Origin: CAYWJT01 sp964458655
Lineage (GTDB): Bacteria > Acidobacteriota > Aminicenantia > Aminicenantales > Saccharicenantaceae
Length of the DNA: 23,572 bases
Direction: 5' to 3'
Assembly: GCA_964458655.1 (NCBI GenBank)
Contig: CAYWJT010000046.1
Span: 1-23,572 of the forward strand
Positions 14,180-22,900 of the stretch are shown here, one piece after another; the stretch's first letter is position 1; every line of letters begins with the position of its first letter. The position numbers and the translations under genes are program-made. Under the pieces are notes generated by a model. It saw only the letters and a program-made list of their open reading frames with translations, did not search any database and was not told the origin of the DNA.

Positions 14180-15886
14180 TCACCGGGCGTCGTGGACGAC
14201 GCGGCCGCCGACCATGGTCAGCACGACCTCGGTCTTGGCGATCTCGTGAGGGTCGATCTTGAAGATGTCCTGAGAAACGATGATGAGGTCCGCGAGCTTC
14301 CCCGGCTCGATGGAGCCCTCCTCTTTTTCCCGGTGCATGGCGTAGGCGCCGCCCATGGTGTAGGCGTAAACCGCTTCCTCGAGCGTAAGCCTGTGCTGCG
14401 GGAGCCAGCCTCCCTCCGGCCGCCCGTTGAGGTCCTGGCGGGTCACGGCCACCTGGAGGCCGGGCCACGGGCTGAGGGTGACGACCGGCCAGTCGCTGCC
14501 GAAGGCCAGCCGCCCGCCCGCGCCGAGGACCGCTTTCCAGGCAAAAGCCCTCTGCTCGCGTTCGGGCCCGACGTTCTCGATCCAGGTCCCCATCCACGTG
14601 GGGTCGGGGTTGGCGTGCAGCGGCTGAAGGCTGGCGACGACGCCCAGCCGGCCGAAGCGCGGGATGTCGTCGGCGGCGATGTCCTCGGCGTGCTCTACCT
14701 TGTTGCGGACGTCCGGCTCCCCGGCCGCCCTGGCGGCCTCTTCGTAGGCATCTAGCGACAGCCGGATGGCCGCGTCCCCGATGGCGTGGGTCGAAACCTG
14801 CAGTCCCCAGGCGTTGAAAGCCGCCACCGCTCTCTTGAAGGCCTCCGGCTCCCAGAACAGCTTGCCCCGGTTCCCGCGCTGGTTCTCGTAGGGGTCGAGC
14901 ATGGCCCCGGTCCCGGAGTCGATGACCCCGTCGAGCATGAGCTTGACGCCGCCGAGCGAGAGCCATTCGTCGTTGTAGCGCGCGCGGGCCCGTTCATAGG
15001 CCTGCCAGTCCTCGTCGGTCGGTCCGGGCGGGTCGATCCACATGGACACGGAGAGCCGTATCGTCAGCTCGCCGTCCCGGCGGAGCCGGTCCAGGAGCTC
15101 GAGGGCCTCGAACTCCCCGCCCATCCCGTGGGCGCGGACGACACCCAGGCGGGCCGCCTCGCGCAGGCCGCGGCGGAGAGAAGCGAGAGTCTCTTCGGCG
15201 GTCGGCCTCGGGATGTGCTTCGAGACCAGGGCGCCCGCTTCCTCCAGCAGGGCGCCGGTCGGCTCGCCGGCCTCGTCGCGCACGATCTTGCCGTTCTCCG
15301 GGTCCGGGGTGCGACGGTCGATCCCGGCCAGGTCCAACGCCTTGCTGTTGACCCAGGTCGTGTGTCCGTCCGCGCAGCTCATGACGGCCGGCCGGTCGGC
15401 CACGACCTCGTCGAGGTATTTCTTGTGCGGCATGTCTCCCGGGAAGGCGGCGTACATCCAGCCCCGCCCCCTGACCCATTCGGCTTGCGGGTTCTCGTCG
15501 GCGAAGGCCCGTATCCGTCGCTGGATCTCCTCGACGGTCCTGGTCCCGGCCAGGTCGACCCCGGCCAGGCTGGCCGAACCTCCGACGAAGTGGATGTGAC
15601 TGTCCATGAACCCGGGAAGGACCAGCCGGCCGCCGGCGTCGATGACGCTGGTCCCGGCCGCCTTATGCCGCGAGACGGCTCTCGCGGTCCCCACAGCGAG
15701 GACGCGCCCTCCCCTGACGGCAACGGCCTCCGCCCACGGTTGGGCGGCGTTAACCGTGTAGACCCGGGCGTTGACGATGATGGTGTCGGCGGCGGCGCCT
15801 GGCGCCGGACGTCCGCCGGAGCAGGCGGCGGTCAGGGCCAGGAGCACGCAAAATAACGGAACGAGCCACGCAAGCGTCTTTTTCAT
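14180..15886 (-). CDS. Lipoprotein YtcJ-type amidohydrolase (amidohydrolase family 3)
   Basis: A 568-residue protein with a lipoprotein signal (LLALTAAC, Cys22), so probably anchored on the periplasmic side. The amidohydrolase-3/YtcJ pattern is complete: IIVNARVYTVN (35-45), GFMDSHIHF with His97 and His99, the long substrate domain (HTTWVNSKALDLAGI), STHAIGDAAI, VEHAEDI, SLQPLHANPDPTWM, the metal Asp in LAFGSDWPV, and the terminal EPGKLADLIIVSQD with VVLTMVGGRVVHDAR. Members hydrolyse amides, N-formyl groups or related bonds; substrate unknown. ATG 15886 sits 7 nt after a perfect TATAAT with no ribosome site, suggesting a leaderless message. The gene converges on the M1 peptidase gene and follows the PHP gene on the same strand. 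Confidence 0.92.
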   Translation of the reverse strand: MKKTLAWLVPLFCVLLALTAACSGGRPAPGAAADTIIVNARVYTVNAAQPWAEAVAVRGGRVLAVGTARAVSRHKAAGTSVIDAGGRLVLPGFMDSHIHFVGGSASLAGVDLAGTRTVEEIQRRIRAFADENPQAEWVRGRGWMYAAFPGDMPHKKYLDEVVADRPAVMSCADGHTTWVNSKALDLAGIDRRTPDPENGKIVRDEAGEPTGALLEEAGALVSKHIPRPTAEETLASLRRGLREAARLGVVRAHGMGGEFEALELLDRLRRDGELTIRLSVSMWIDPPGPTDEDWQAYERARARYNDEWLSLGGVKLMLDGVIDSGTGAMLDPYENQRGNRGKLFWEPEAFKRAVAAFNAWGLQVSTHAIGDAAIRLSLDAYEEAARAAGEPDVRNKVEHAEDIAADDIPRFGRLGVVASLQPLHANPDPTWMGTWIENVGPEREQRAFAWKAVLGAGGRLAFGSDWPVVTLSPWPGLQVAVTRQDLNGRPEGGWLPQHRLTLEEAVYAYTMGGAYAMHREKEEGSIEPGKLADLIIVSQDIFKIDPHEIAKTEVVLTMVGGRVVHDAR

Positions 15887-15899
15887 GACCCGTATTATA
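15887..15899 (-). promoter_or_regulatory. Perfect -10 element immediately before the amidohydrolase start
   Basis: On the minus strand TATAAT (15899-15894) is followed by the 7 nt ACGGGTC and then ATG at 15886. The transcript should start at or next to the start codon. No convincing -35 is visible 17-18 nt upstream. Confidence 0.55.
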
Positions 15900-15970
15900 G
15901 CCTATCGCGCGGCCGGCGGGATATCTCGAAAGTCAGGTCCAGGGCGCTGCGGCGGACGCGATGGGGTGTC

Positions 15971-17005
15971 TTAAGCGGCAGTGCCGGCGCCGGCCAGGAT
16001 CCGCCCGACGCGGTCGGCGAGGCCCTTCTGATAGCGGAGGTAGAGGGCGCCGGGGATGCCCGAACCCGCCAGCGTCTCGGCGGCCTTCCGGATGAGCCAG
16101 CGGGAGAGCCTCGAGCTGTCCGGGCCTTCCCGGGCCATCCGCCTGACGAGGCCGTCGAGGATCGCGCTGCCCGTGTCCATCGTCAGCGAATCCTTGGGAT
16201 GGAGCCAGCTCGCCTTGTCGAAAAGCTGCCGGATCCTGAGCGAAGCCTCACGATTGAGGCGGGAGAGGGTCAGGTCGACGGGGCAGAGATAGGCTTCTCT
16301 GGCCGCGATACCGTCGAAGAACTCGCGGAACGTGCCGCCGCGGGCCAGGGTGAAGGCCCGGCCGATCTCCCCGACATGGCTGTCGGTGGCGGCCGAGACG
16401 CCCTTGCCCAGCGCTTCGGCCAGCCGGAGGGCCTGCGCGTTTATCCCGGCGATGCGTCCCATGTTGTATTCGAGGACAGGGAACAGGCGGGCCACCTCGA
16501 TGACGGCCGCAAGATTCGGCTCCTCGTCGGGCTCGTGCCAGAACGGGTGGTTAAAGGTGAAGGGCAGGCCCTCGGCCCTCAGGTATTCGGTCAGGGCGAG
16601 GATGTCGCGGGCCCGGCCGGCAATCCCCAAGATCTCGCGGAACTGCCGCAGGTCGAGCATGTAGATGTTGACATGGATGGTGTGGCCGACGTTGCGGCGG
16701 TCGAGGATCTTGACCTCGACGGCCGGCACCAGGCCTTCGCGCGTCCAGCCGATCTGGTCGTAGGCGGCCATCGTGTCGTGGTCGGTGAAAGCCACATAGG
16801 TCATGCCGGCGCGGAGCGCTTTATGGTACATGGCGAGCGGGTCGACCTGCCGCGTGGGGATGACGTCGTAGGAATGCAGCGTATGGACGTGGAGGTCGGC
16901 CGCCTGCCAGCCCTCCGCGAGCAGGGAGCGGGCTTCCCCCGGCTCCAGGATGACCGGCTTTTTCGCTTCGGTGGTTGTTACGGTATTCATGGTCTCAGGT
17001 GCCAT
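15971..17005 (-). CDS. PHP-domain phosphoesterase-like protein
   Basis: A 344-residue PHP-superfamily protein. Metal-binding motifs are in the expected order: DLHVHTLHSYD (His39, His41, Asp47), FTDHD (Asp75, His76), VEVKI (Glu97), FNHPFWHEP (His153) and ATDSHVG (Asp208, His210). These bind two or three metals for phosphoester hydrolysis, as in histidinol phosphatase and oligonucleotide-cleaving relatives. Here the mature chain is short, with no polymerase or nuclease domain attached, and the C-terminus is basic and helical (about 250-340). The start may be ATG 17005 or ATG 16990; neither has a clear ribosome site. It is transcribed away from a glycosyltransferase pair and shares the 121-nt gap with it. 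The substrate, possibly a phosphorylated sugar or lipid, is a guess from context. Confidence 0.87.
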   Translation of the reverse strand: MAPETMNTVTTTEAKKPVILEPGEARSLLAEGWQAADLHVHTLHSYDVIPTRQVDPLAMYHKALRAGMTYVAFTDHDTMAAYDQIGWTREGLVPAVEVKILDRRNVGHTIHVNIYMLDLRQFREILGIAGRARDILALTEYLRAEGLPFTFNHPFWHEPDEEPNLAAVIEVARLFPVLEYNMGRIAGINAQALRLAEALGKGVSAATDSHVGEIGRAFTLARGGTFREFFDGIAAREAYLCPVDLTLSRLNREASLRIRQLFDKASWLHPKDSLTMDTGSAILDGLVRRMAREGPDSSRLSRWLIRKAAETLAGSGIPGALYLRYQKGLADRVGRILAGAGTAA

Positions 17006-17027
17006 GATGCGCCGGGACGGTTAACCG

Positions 17028-17106
17028 CCGATGAAGCCGACGTTAATTTCCGTTAAGGCCGCGCCTGAACCGATAATTAACAGTATCTTCATCGGGAATT
17101 CATCGG
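17028..17106. promoter_or_regulatory. Three copies of TTCATCGG in the divergent intergenic region
   Basis: TTCATCGG occurs at 17088-17095 and 17099-17106 (direct, 11 bp apart, about one helical turn) and as its complement CCGATGAA at 17028-17035. The outer pair extends to 9 bp (CCGATGAAG/CTTCATCGG). It lies between the divergent PHP and GT21 genes and overlaps AT-rich GTTAA/ATAATT motifs, so these could be operator half-sites. Seen directly; regulatory role inferred. Confidence 0.4.
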
Positions 17107-17126
17107 CCTCCTTTACAAAGGAAACG

Positions 17127-18305
17127 ATGGAAAATATGGTCCTGATCCTACTGGCCTTTTCCGGCGCGGTCCTGTCGCTTTTCTCGGCCTTCACGGTGGC
17201 CTTCCGCAGGGGCAGGAAGACCCCGAGCGCCGACGACAGCCGCTATCCTTTCGTCAGTCTTCTCAAGCCGGTCAAGAACGTCGACGACGACATGGCCGCC
17301 AACCTCGACTCTTTCTACCGTCTGGACTATCCGGCTTACGAGGTCCTGTTCGGCGTCGACGACTTGCGGGACCCCTGCGTGCCTATCCTGCGGGACCTTC
17401 AGGCCCGCTACCCCCGGGTCAGGACAAGGATAGTGGCCTCAGGCCGCCCGACCTTCGAGAACCCCAAGGTCCACAAGCTGGCCCGGCTGGAGTCGAAAGC
17501 CCGCGGCGAGCTGTTCTGGGTCACGGACTCCAACGTCCGCGTCGCCCCGGACACGCTGCGCCGGCTGGTCGACGAACACCTCGCCCACGACGCCAAGGTC
17601 GTGTTCTCGCCCATCCGGGGCTCGTTCAGCCGGTCCTTCGGCAGCTTGATGGAGAACATCAGCCTGAGCTTCTTTACCTCGGGCGGGGTCATCGCCGCCT
17701 GGTTCCTCGGCCGCCAGCCGATCATCGTCGGCAAGTCCATGCTGGTGGAAAGGGCCGCCCTGGAGACGTTCGGCGGCTTCGGTTACTTCAAGGACTACCT
17801 GGCCGAGGATTTCCTCATCGGCGAAACTTTCAGGAAGAGCGGCTACCGGGTCTCGACCAACTGCACCTGGGTGACCAACGTCAGCCAGACGGCGACCGTC
17901 AAGAGCTTCTTCAAGCGGCTGTCCCGCTGGGCCAAGCTCCGCTACCGGCTCCGGCGCCCCGTCTATCTCGCCGAGGTGCTTCTCAACCCCATCGTCATCG
18001 CCCTGGCCGGGTGGGCGGCGCTGGGCCGGCGCGGGGCGGCCGTCCTGGCCGTCACCGCCGCGGTCAAGACGGCCATCGAGTACGTCAACTTCCTGTCCGT
18101 CAATCCCGAGGACGCCCGTCGGCTCCGCAACCACCTCCTGTTCCCGGCCGCGGTGCTGATCAAGGACCTCGTCCTCTTCGCCGTCTACCTGACCCCGTTC
18201 TTCAGCCGCGAGGTCGATTGGCGTGGCGGACGGATCGCCATCGGCAAGAACACCTTGATCCACATCCCGGCCAACATGGATAATCCGGTCTATGAGGGCG
18301 CGTGA
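17127..18305 (+). CDS. GT21-type glycosyltransferase (ceramide-glucosyltransferase/HpnI-like), membrane-bound
   Basis: A 392-residue family-2-clan glycosyltransferase. ATG 17127 is chosen because AAAGGA (17117-17122) precedes it; the open frame runs back to 17031 without a ribosome site. A signal-anchor helix (about 5-26) leads into the GT-A domain: FVSLLKPVKNVDDD (about 42-55), nucleotide-sugar Asp78/Asp79 (GVDDLRDP), the metal Asp134 (WVTDSNVRV), catalytic Asp228 (YLAEDFLIGE) and the processive-type RLSRW motif (264-268), as in ceramide glucosyltransferases. Two C-terminal membrane segments (about 288-330 and 335-360) follow. Relatives transfer sugars from UDP-sugar to ceramide or other lipids on the cytoplasmic face. 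It overlaps the next gene by 14 nt, pointing to a two-enzyme glycolipid pathway. Confidence 0.9.
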   Translation: MENMVLILLAFSGAVLSLFSAFTVAFRRGRKTPSADDSRYPFVSLLKPVKNVDDDMAANLDSFYRLDYPAYEVLFGVDDLRDPCVPILRDLQARYPRVRTRIVASGRPTFENPKVHKLARLESKARGELFWVTDSNVRVAPDTLRRLVDEHLAHDAKVVFSPIRGSFSRSFGSLMENISLSFFTSGGVIAAWFLGRQPIIVGKSMLVERAALETFGGFGYFKDYLAEDFLIGETFRKSGYRVSTNCTWVTNVSQTATVKSFFKRLSRWAKLRYRLRRPVYLAEVLLNPIVIALAGWAALGRRGAAVLAVTAAVKTAIEYVNFLSVNPEDARRLRNHLLFPAAVLIKDLVLFAVYLTPFFSREVDWRGGRIAIGKNTLIHIPANMDNPVYEGA

Positions 18306-19644
18306 CAAGGCCTGGGTCGTCACCGTCCTGATGGGTCTCGGCCACCTGAGGGCGGCCTACCCGCTGCGCGAGCTGACCCACGAGGGCGTCATCATCTACG
18401 GCTCGCGGCGGACGACGCCGCATCACGAGTACCGCATATGGCGGCGGCTGCGCCGTGTCTATTACGCGGCCTCCAAGGCCGGGTCCATCCCGCTCGTGGG
18501 ACGGGCCCTGGTCGGCCTGCTGCTGGCCGTCCAGCGCATACGGCCTTACTATCCTAAGACCGACCAATCCCGGCCGACCGCGGCCGTCAGGTTCCTCAAG
18601 CGCCTCATCCTGAAACGGGGGCTCTGCCGCAGCCTCCGGGACAAGCTGGCGACCGCTCCCTATCCCGTCATCCACACCTTCTACGCCACGGCCATCGCCA
18701 TGGACACCTTCGAGCCGTCGGCCTCCCTCCCGCCCCAGGACCAGTACCTGCTCATCTGCGACGCGGACTTCAACCGGGTCTGGGTCCCCGAAGACCCCAA
18801 ATCTAGCCGCTTCAAGTATCTCGCGCCCTGCACCCAGGTGCGCCGCCGGCTGTTGGCCTACGGGGTCCCCGAAGAGGCCATCCTCATGACCGGCTTCCCC
18901 CTGCCCAAGGAGAACATCGGCTCGGAGGCGGGGCTCGAGGTCCTCAAGTCCGACCTGTTCGAACGCCTCCTGCGGCTCGACCCGGCCGGCAAGTTCTTCT
19001 CCTATCACGAAAGGTCCGTCCTGGGCTGGCTCGGACGGGAGTCCGTGCCTGCGGAGCGGGAACGGCATTTCACAGTGATGTTCGCCATCGGCGGGGCCGG
19101 AGCCCAAGCTGAGATGGCCGAGAAGATCCTGGCGGGCCTCCGGGACCGTATCCGGAGCGGGGAGGTCCGGCTGGTCCTTTCCTGCGGGATTCAGAATCGC
19201 GTCTTTGAGCGCGTGCTCGGCTATGTCAGCGCGGCCGGCCTCAGGGACGAAATCGGCCGCGACCTGACAATCCTCTACGATCCCGAGGTCTACGCCTACC
19301 TCGAGCGGTTCAACGAGGCCCTTCGCCGGACCGATGTCCTTTGGACCAAGCCGAGCGAGCTGGCGTTCTACTGCGGCCTGGGCATGCCCATCCTGATGGC
19401 CGACCCGATCGGCGCCCACGAGGAGCTCAACAAGCGCTGGCTGCGGGAGATACACGCCGGGGTCAGTCCGGCCGGGCCGCCGGAGGCTTGCGGCGAGTGG
19501 CTCTTCGACCTCAGGGAAAGCGGCCGGCTGGCCGAGGCGGCCTGGGACGGATTCCTCAAGGCCCGCAAGCTCGGCGCCTACAAGATCGAACGCCTCATCC
19601 GGAGCGGGGAGTTCCGGGAAGGCGCCTCACCCCTCGAGCAGTGA
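18292..19644 (+). CDS. GT-B-fold glycosyltransferase-like protein (MurG/MGDG-synthase-like)
   Basis: A 450-residue protein read from ATG 18292 inside the end of the GT21 gene (14-nt overlap), translationally coupled. The N-terminal VVTVLMGLGHLRAAYPLREL resembles the GxGH sugar-acceptor loop of MurG and monogalactosyldiacylglycerol synthases. The C-terminal half has a nucleotide-binding-like AIGGAGAQAEMAEKIL (about 264-280), an inter-domain turn near TILYDPEVYAYLERFNEALR, and DVLWTKPSELAFYCGLGMPI followed by MADPIGAHEELNKRWL, the place where GT-B enzymes bind UDP-sugar. An internal basic stretch may touch membrane. No signal peptide. The pair with GT21 suggests sequential sugar addition to a lipid. 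Specificity is unknown; I recognise the fold, not the exact family. Confidence 0.75.
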   Translation: MRARDKAWVVTVLMGLGHLRAAYPLRELTHEGVIIYGSRRTTPHHEYRIWRRLRRVYYAASKAGSIPLVGRALVGLLLAVQRIRPYYPKTDQSRPTAAVRFLKRLILKRGLCRSLRDKLATAPYPVIHTFYATAIAMDTFEPSASLPPQDQYLLICDADFNRVWVPEDPKSSRFKYLAPCTQVRRRLLAYGVPEEAILMTGFPLPKENIGSEAGLEVLKSDLFERLLRLDPAGKFFSYHERSVLGWLGRESVPAERERHFTVMFAIGGAGAQAEMAEKILAGLRDRIRSGEVRLVLSCGIQNRVFERVLGYVSAAGLRDEIGRDLTILYDPEVYAYLERFNEALRRTDVLWTKPSELAFYCGLGMPILMADPIGAHEELNKRWLREIHAGVSPAGPPEACGEWLFDLRESGRLAEAAWDGFLKARKLGAYKIERLIRSGEFREGASPLEQ

Positions 19645-19793
19645 GGGTTGCGCCGGTTCGAAACTGTTCGGCCAAAACGCCACCCGGCTCATCTGAGGCG
19701 CGCGTAAACAACCGTGGGCTTTTCGATATCATCGACGGCCGGCATGCAGAGGCGATTGCAGGCGCGCGGGCGCGGAGGCAAGCAGGCGCGACT

Positions 19794-19895
19794 TCAGCGC
19801 TTCTTGGGCTTCGCCAGGTAGATGTTCCCGCTCATGGCCGTGGCCGCAAAGACCATCCTGTCCGCGGCGACGCCGATCATGCCGTTGCGCTTGGA
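19794..19895 (-). pseudogene. Remnant of the C-terminus of a TolB/WD40-type beta-propeller protein
   Basis: The minus strand reads MIGVAADRMVFAATAMSG then NIYLAKPKKR and a stop. The pattern (DR-hydrophobic-F, A/S, SGNIYL, short basic tail) is like the last blade of TolB-type propeller proteins common in this phylum. The reading is lost at the adjacent palindrome (19898), and no start or rest of gene exists upstream because the DUF5916 gene follows. I infer a decayed gene end left beside a repeat. A chance open frame is possible, hence low confidence. Confidence 0.35.
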
Positions 19896-19897
19896 AT

Positions 19898-19936
19898 AAA
19901 CGGGGGACAGGCACCAAAGGTGCCTGTCCCCCGTTT
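19898..19936. repeat. Perfect 18-bp palindromic hairpin, best copy of the repeat family
   Basis: AAACGGGGGACAGGCACC (19898-19915), loop AAA, and the exact complement at 19919-19936. It begins 8 nt after the DUF5916 stop on the minus strand and could end that transcript (the minus strand then reads TTTATTCC). The inner 13 bp match the hairpin at 2773-2801. Confidence 0.9.
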
Positions 19937-19944
19937 GCCCCCGT

Positions 19945-22900
19945 TCACAGGTCGAAGCGGTAGGAGAACTTGACCAGGAAGACGTTGTCGCCGGGAGCCG
20001 TGAACAGGCTGCCCAGGTCGCGCCAGAGCGAAAGGTCCCCGGCATAGGAATAATCCGCCCGGTTCTGCGTCCAGACCAGGTAGAGCAGGCTGCCCGGCCG
20101 GTACTCCCACCTCAGGACGACCGTGCCGCGCATCGACTTGTAGTTGAAGTCCGGGTCGTAAAGAGAGAACGCTGGCGCCGGCCCCGGCCCGTCGGGGTCG
20201 ATGAGCCAGCTGCCGTCATCGGGGGCTATGGTCGAGCCGCCCTCGCCGTAAACGAGGTAATCGTAGGCCCGCGGCCGGTTGAGCTGCTTGAAGCGGTCGT
20301 ACTTGCCGACAGCGATGAACGGCTGCAGGTAGGCCTGCAGGCTGAGCCGGGGCGTGAAGATCCAGTTCACCCTGAACTCGGCGGCCACGATCCTCTGGTC
20401 GATGCGGCCGAAAACGTAGCGGCTGCCGTATGTGTCGGTCATGAGCGGGTCCTCGACCCTCCTCAGCCACTGCGTCTCGTTGAGCTCGCGCGCGACCATC
20501 GGCCCGACCGAGACGCTCAGGTTGGTCCGCGGCTTCCAGCGCAGGGACAGGTCGGCCGACCATTCGGTCTCCTTACTTTCCGTGTGCTGGTAGTGGAGCT
20601 CGCCCCGCAGCACGACCGGCTTGCGCGAATCGCCACCGAGGCTGAGCTCGGCCAGCCAGCCGGGCGGAAGCAGGGCCAGCGGCCCGCCCCGCGTCAGCCG
20701 GCTGCTCAGGTTCTCCGGGTAATAGCCGAGCACGGACTCGAAGTTCCACCAGTTGGCCAGGGTGCCCTGGAAGCTCAGGACCCAGGCGTCGAAGGTCTTG
20801 TTCCAGCCGAAGTCGTACTGCCGCGCGAACCCGCCGATGAGCAGCCACTGTCGCAGGACCTTGCCCGGCTTCGTCCACTGGAAGCCGTAGAGCCCCATGA
20901 AATTGACCAGGTCGGACCCGGAGCTCTGGTAGCCGGCGTCGTTGGGGTCGAACCCGGGCGACAGCGCCCCGGCGGTGAGCAGGATGAGCGAACGGCCCTG
21001 CTGGCGCGCCAGCTTGAACTCGCCGGCCCAGCCCGAGAGGCTGGTGGCCTCGGGGTCGAGGCTGAGGTGGTCGGCGTCCGGCCGCTGGAAATAATGCATC
21101 GAGGAGCGCTGGAGCCTGTAGATGTCGTCCTTCGACCCTTCGATGAAGGTGCCGCCGAACCAGCCGCCCACGACCCAGCTGCGCTTCTTGTCGAGGAAGG
21201 ACCAGCCGTCGGCCGCCAGGCTGAAGGCGTTCCGGTTGAGGACGGCCGAGAGCGACTCGTTGTCGAGGTCCCTCACGACGGCCGTGGCCATCACCCCTAT
21301 CCCCTGTTGGCCGTCGTTGATGTCCTTCTGGGCGCGCAGGACGCCGTAGTACGTCAGCGGCTCGACCTCGTCCCGGTAGCGGTTCTCGAGGTCGTCGACC
21401 GAGGCGAACTCGCGGGCGGTGACGGCGTTGACGAGGCTGAGGTTCCAGCCCGCGCCCACCCGGCCGGTGAGTTTGAAGGCGCCCAGGATGGTCGTCCGGT
21501 CGGGCAAGCGCGTGTAGCCTTCGTGCTCGGGGTAGCCCTGGGGCGCGCGGCCGATCCTGCGGCTGTAGAAGAGGCGCGGGTTGGGCCAGTTGAGGTTGGC
21601 GTTGAGGTAGACGCCGCCGCGGCCGAAGTTGTTGAAGGTGGAGGCGCCCTCGATGAAGAACGGCCGCTTCTCCTCGTAATAGGTCTCGTAGGCGCTGAGG
21701 TTGATGACGGCCGGGTCCACTTCTACCTGCCCGAAGTCCGGGTTGACGCTGACGTCGAGGGTGAGGTTGCTCTTTAGCCCGACCTTGAGGTCGAAGCCGG
21801 CGTTGCCAGTGTAGCGGTGGCCGGTCTCGAAGGGGTTGCCGGGCTCGGCCGGCCGGAACTGGGCCTGGCCGACAGTGTAGGGATAGAGCTCGACGCGGCG
21901 GCCGGGGTCGATACCGGCGATGCCCTCAAGGCGGGCGAAGCGCGAGACGAAGGCGCTGTCGTCCTTTGGCACCCAGACGAAGGCGGAGCGCTCGTTCCGG
22001 CGCTTGACGACGCGCTTGAAGTTCACGCCCCAGACGTAGGCCTCGCGGCGGGAGAAGCGCAGCTGGTCGAAGGGGACGCGCATCTCGAGAGTCCAGCCGT
22101 CGGCGACGCGGGCGGCCCGGGCCTCCCAGACGCCGTCCCAGCTCTCGTCGTCGTTGACGTCGTTCGAGAGCACCGCGTCGTAGATGGAGCCGGCCGGGTT
22201 GACGCCGAAGAGATAGCCGCTGCGCCGGTCGAAATAGGGGTCGACGGCGAAGAAGAACCAGTCGGAGTCGACCAGGGAATCGCGGCGGCCGAGCAGGCCG
22301 ATGACGCCCTTCGGGTCCGAGTCCCGGCAGTAGGCCGCGACGTAGAGGTTCGAGTCGTCGTAGGCCACCCAGACCTCGGTCCGCTCGGAGGCGGGGGCGC
22401 CGTCGACCGGGTCGGACTGGAGGAAATCGGTGACCGGGACGTGGGAGGCGGCGCGCCAGTCCTCCTCCTCGAGCAGGCCGTCGAGCCTGACGGGAGAGGC
22501 GAGGCGGAAGGCCTGGACGACCTTGAGCTCCTGGGCTTTCTTGAGGGCCTCTTTGTCGATGTCGGCGGGACGAGGGGCGTTTTGGGAGGCGCGGGAGGAA
22601 GTGGGGGCAGAGGCGTTTGCGGGGGTGGGGGAGGGAGTGCTGGCGGGCGCGCTAGCGGGCGCGCTGGTGCTGGCACGTTCATTTTCGGGTACGCTGGCGC
22701 GTGCTTTTGCGGGCGCGTTTCCGTGTGCCCGGGAGTCGCCGGGCTCTGTTTCGGGACCAGCGGGGGCAGACACGGGTTCACAGCTCGTGCAATTTTCCGC
22801 GGACAGCCTAACGTCGAACCTAGCGCTTTTCCCGGCTCTCTCCTCATACGAGCTTCCCGAGGCGGCCGCGGACAGGCTAACGGATGCAGCCGCCTTGAGA

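Larger units (their letters stand above)
19645..19944. other. Intergenic region between convergent genes
   Basis: About 300 nt between the stop of the GT-B gene and the stop of the DUF5916 gene. It holds a candidate protein remnant (19794-19895, minus) and a perfect 18-bp palindrome (19898-19936). The left half (19645-19793) shows no gene, hairpin or repeat that I can support. Confidence 0.6.

Noticed and set aside
14786..15856. Plus-strand frame opposite the amidohydrolase gene
   Set aside because: Pro/Arg/Gly-rich shadow with no domain; the minus-strand YtcJ-type protein is intact.
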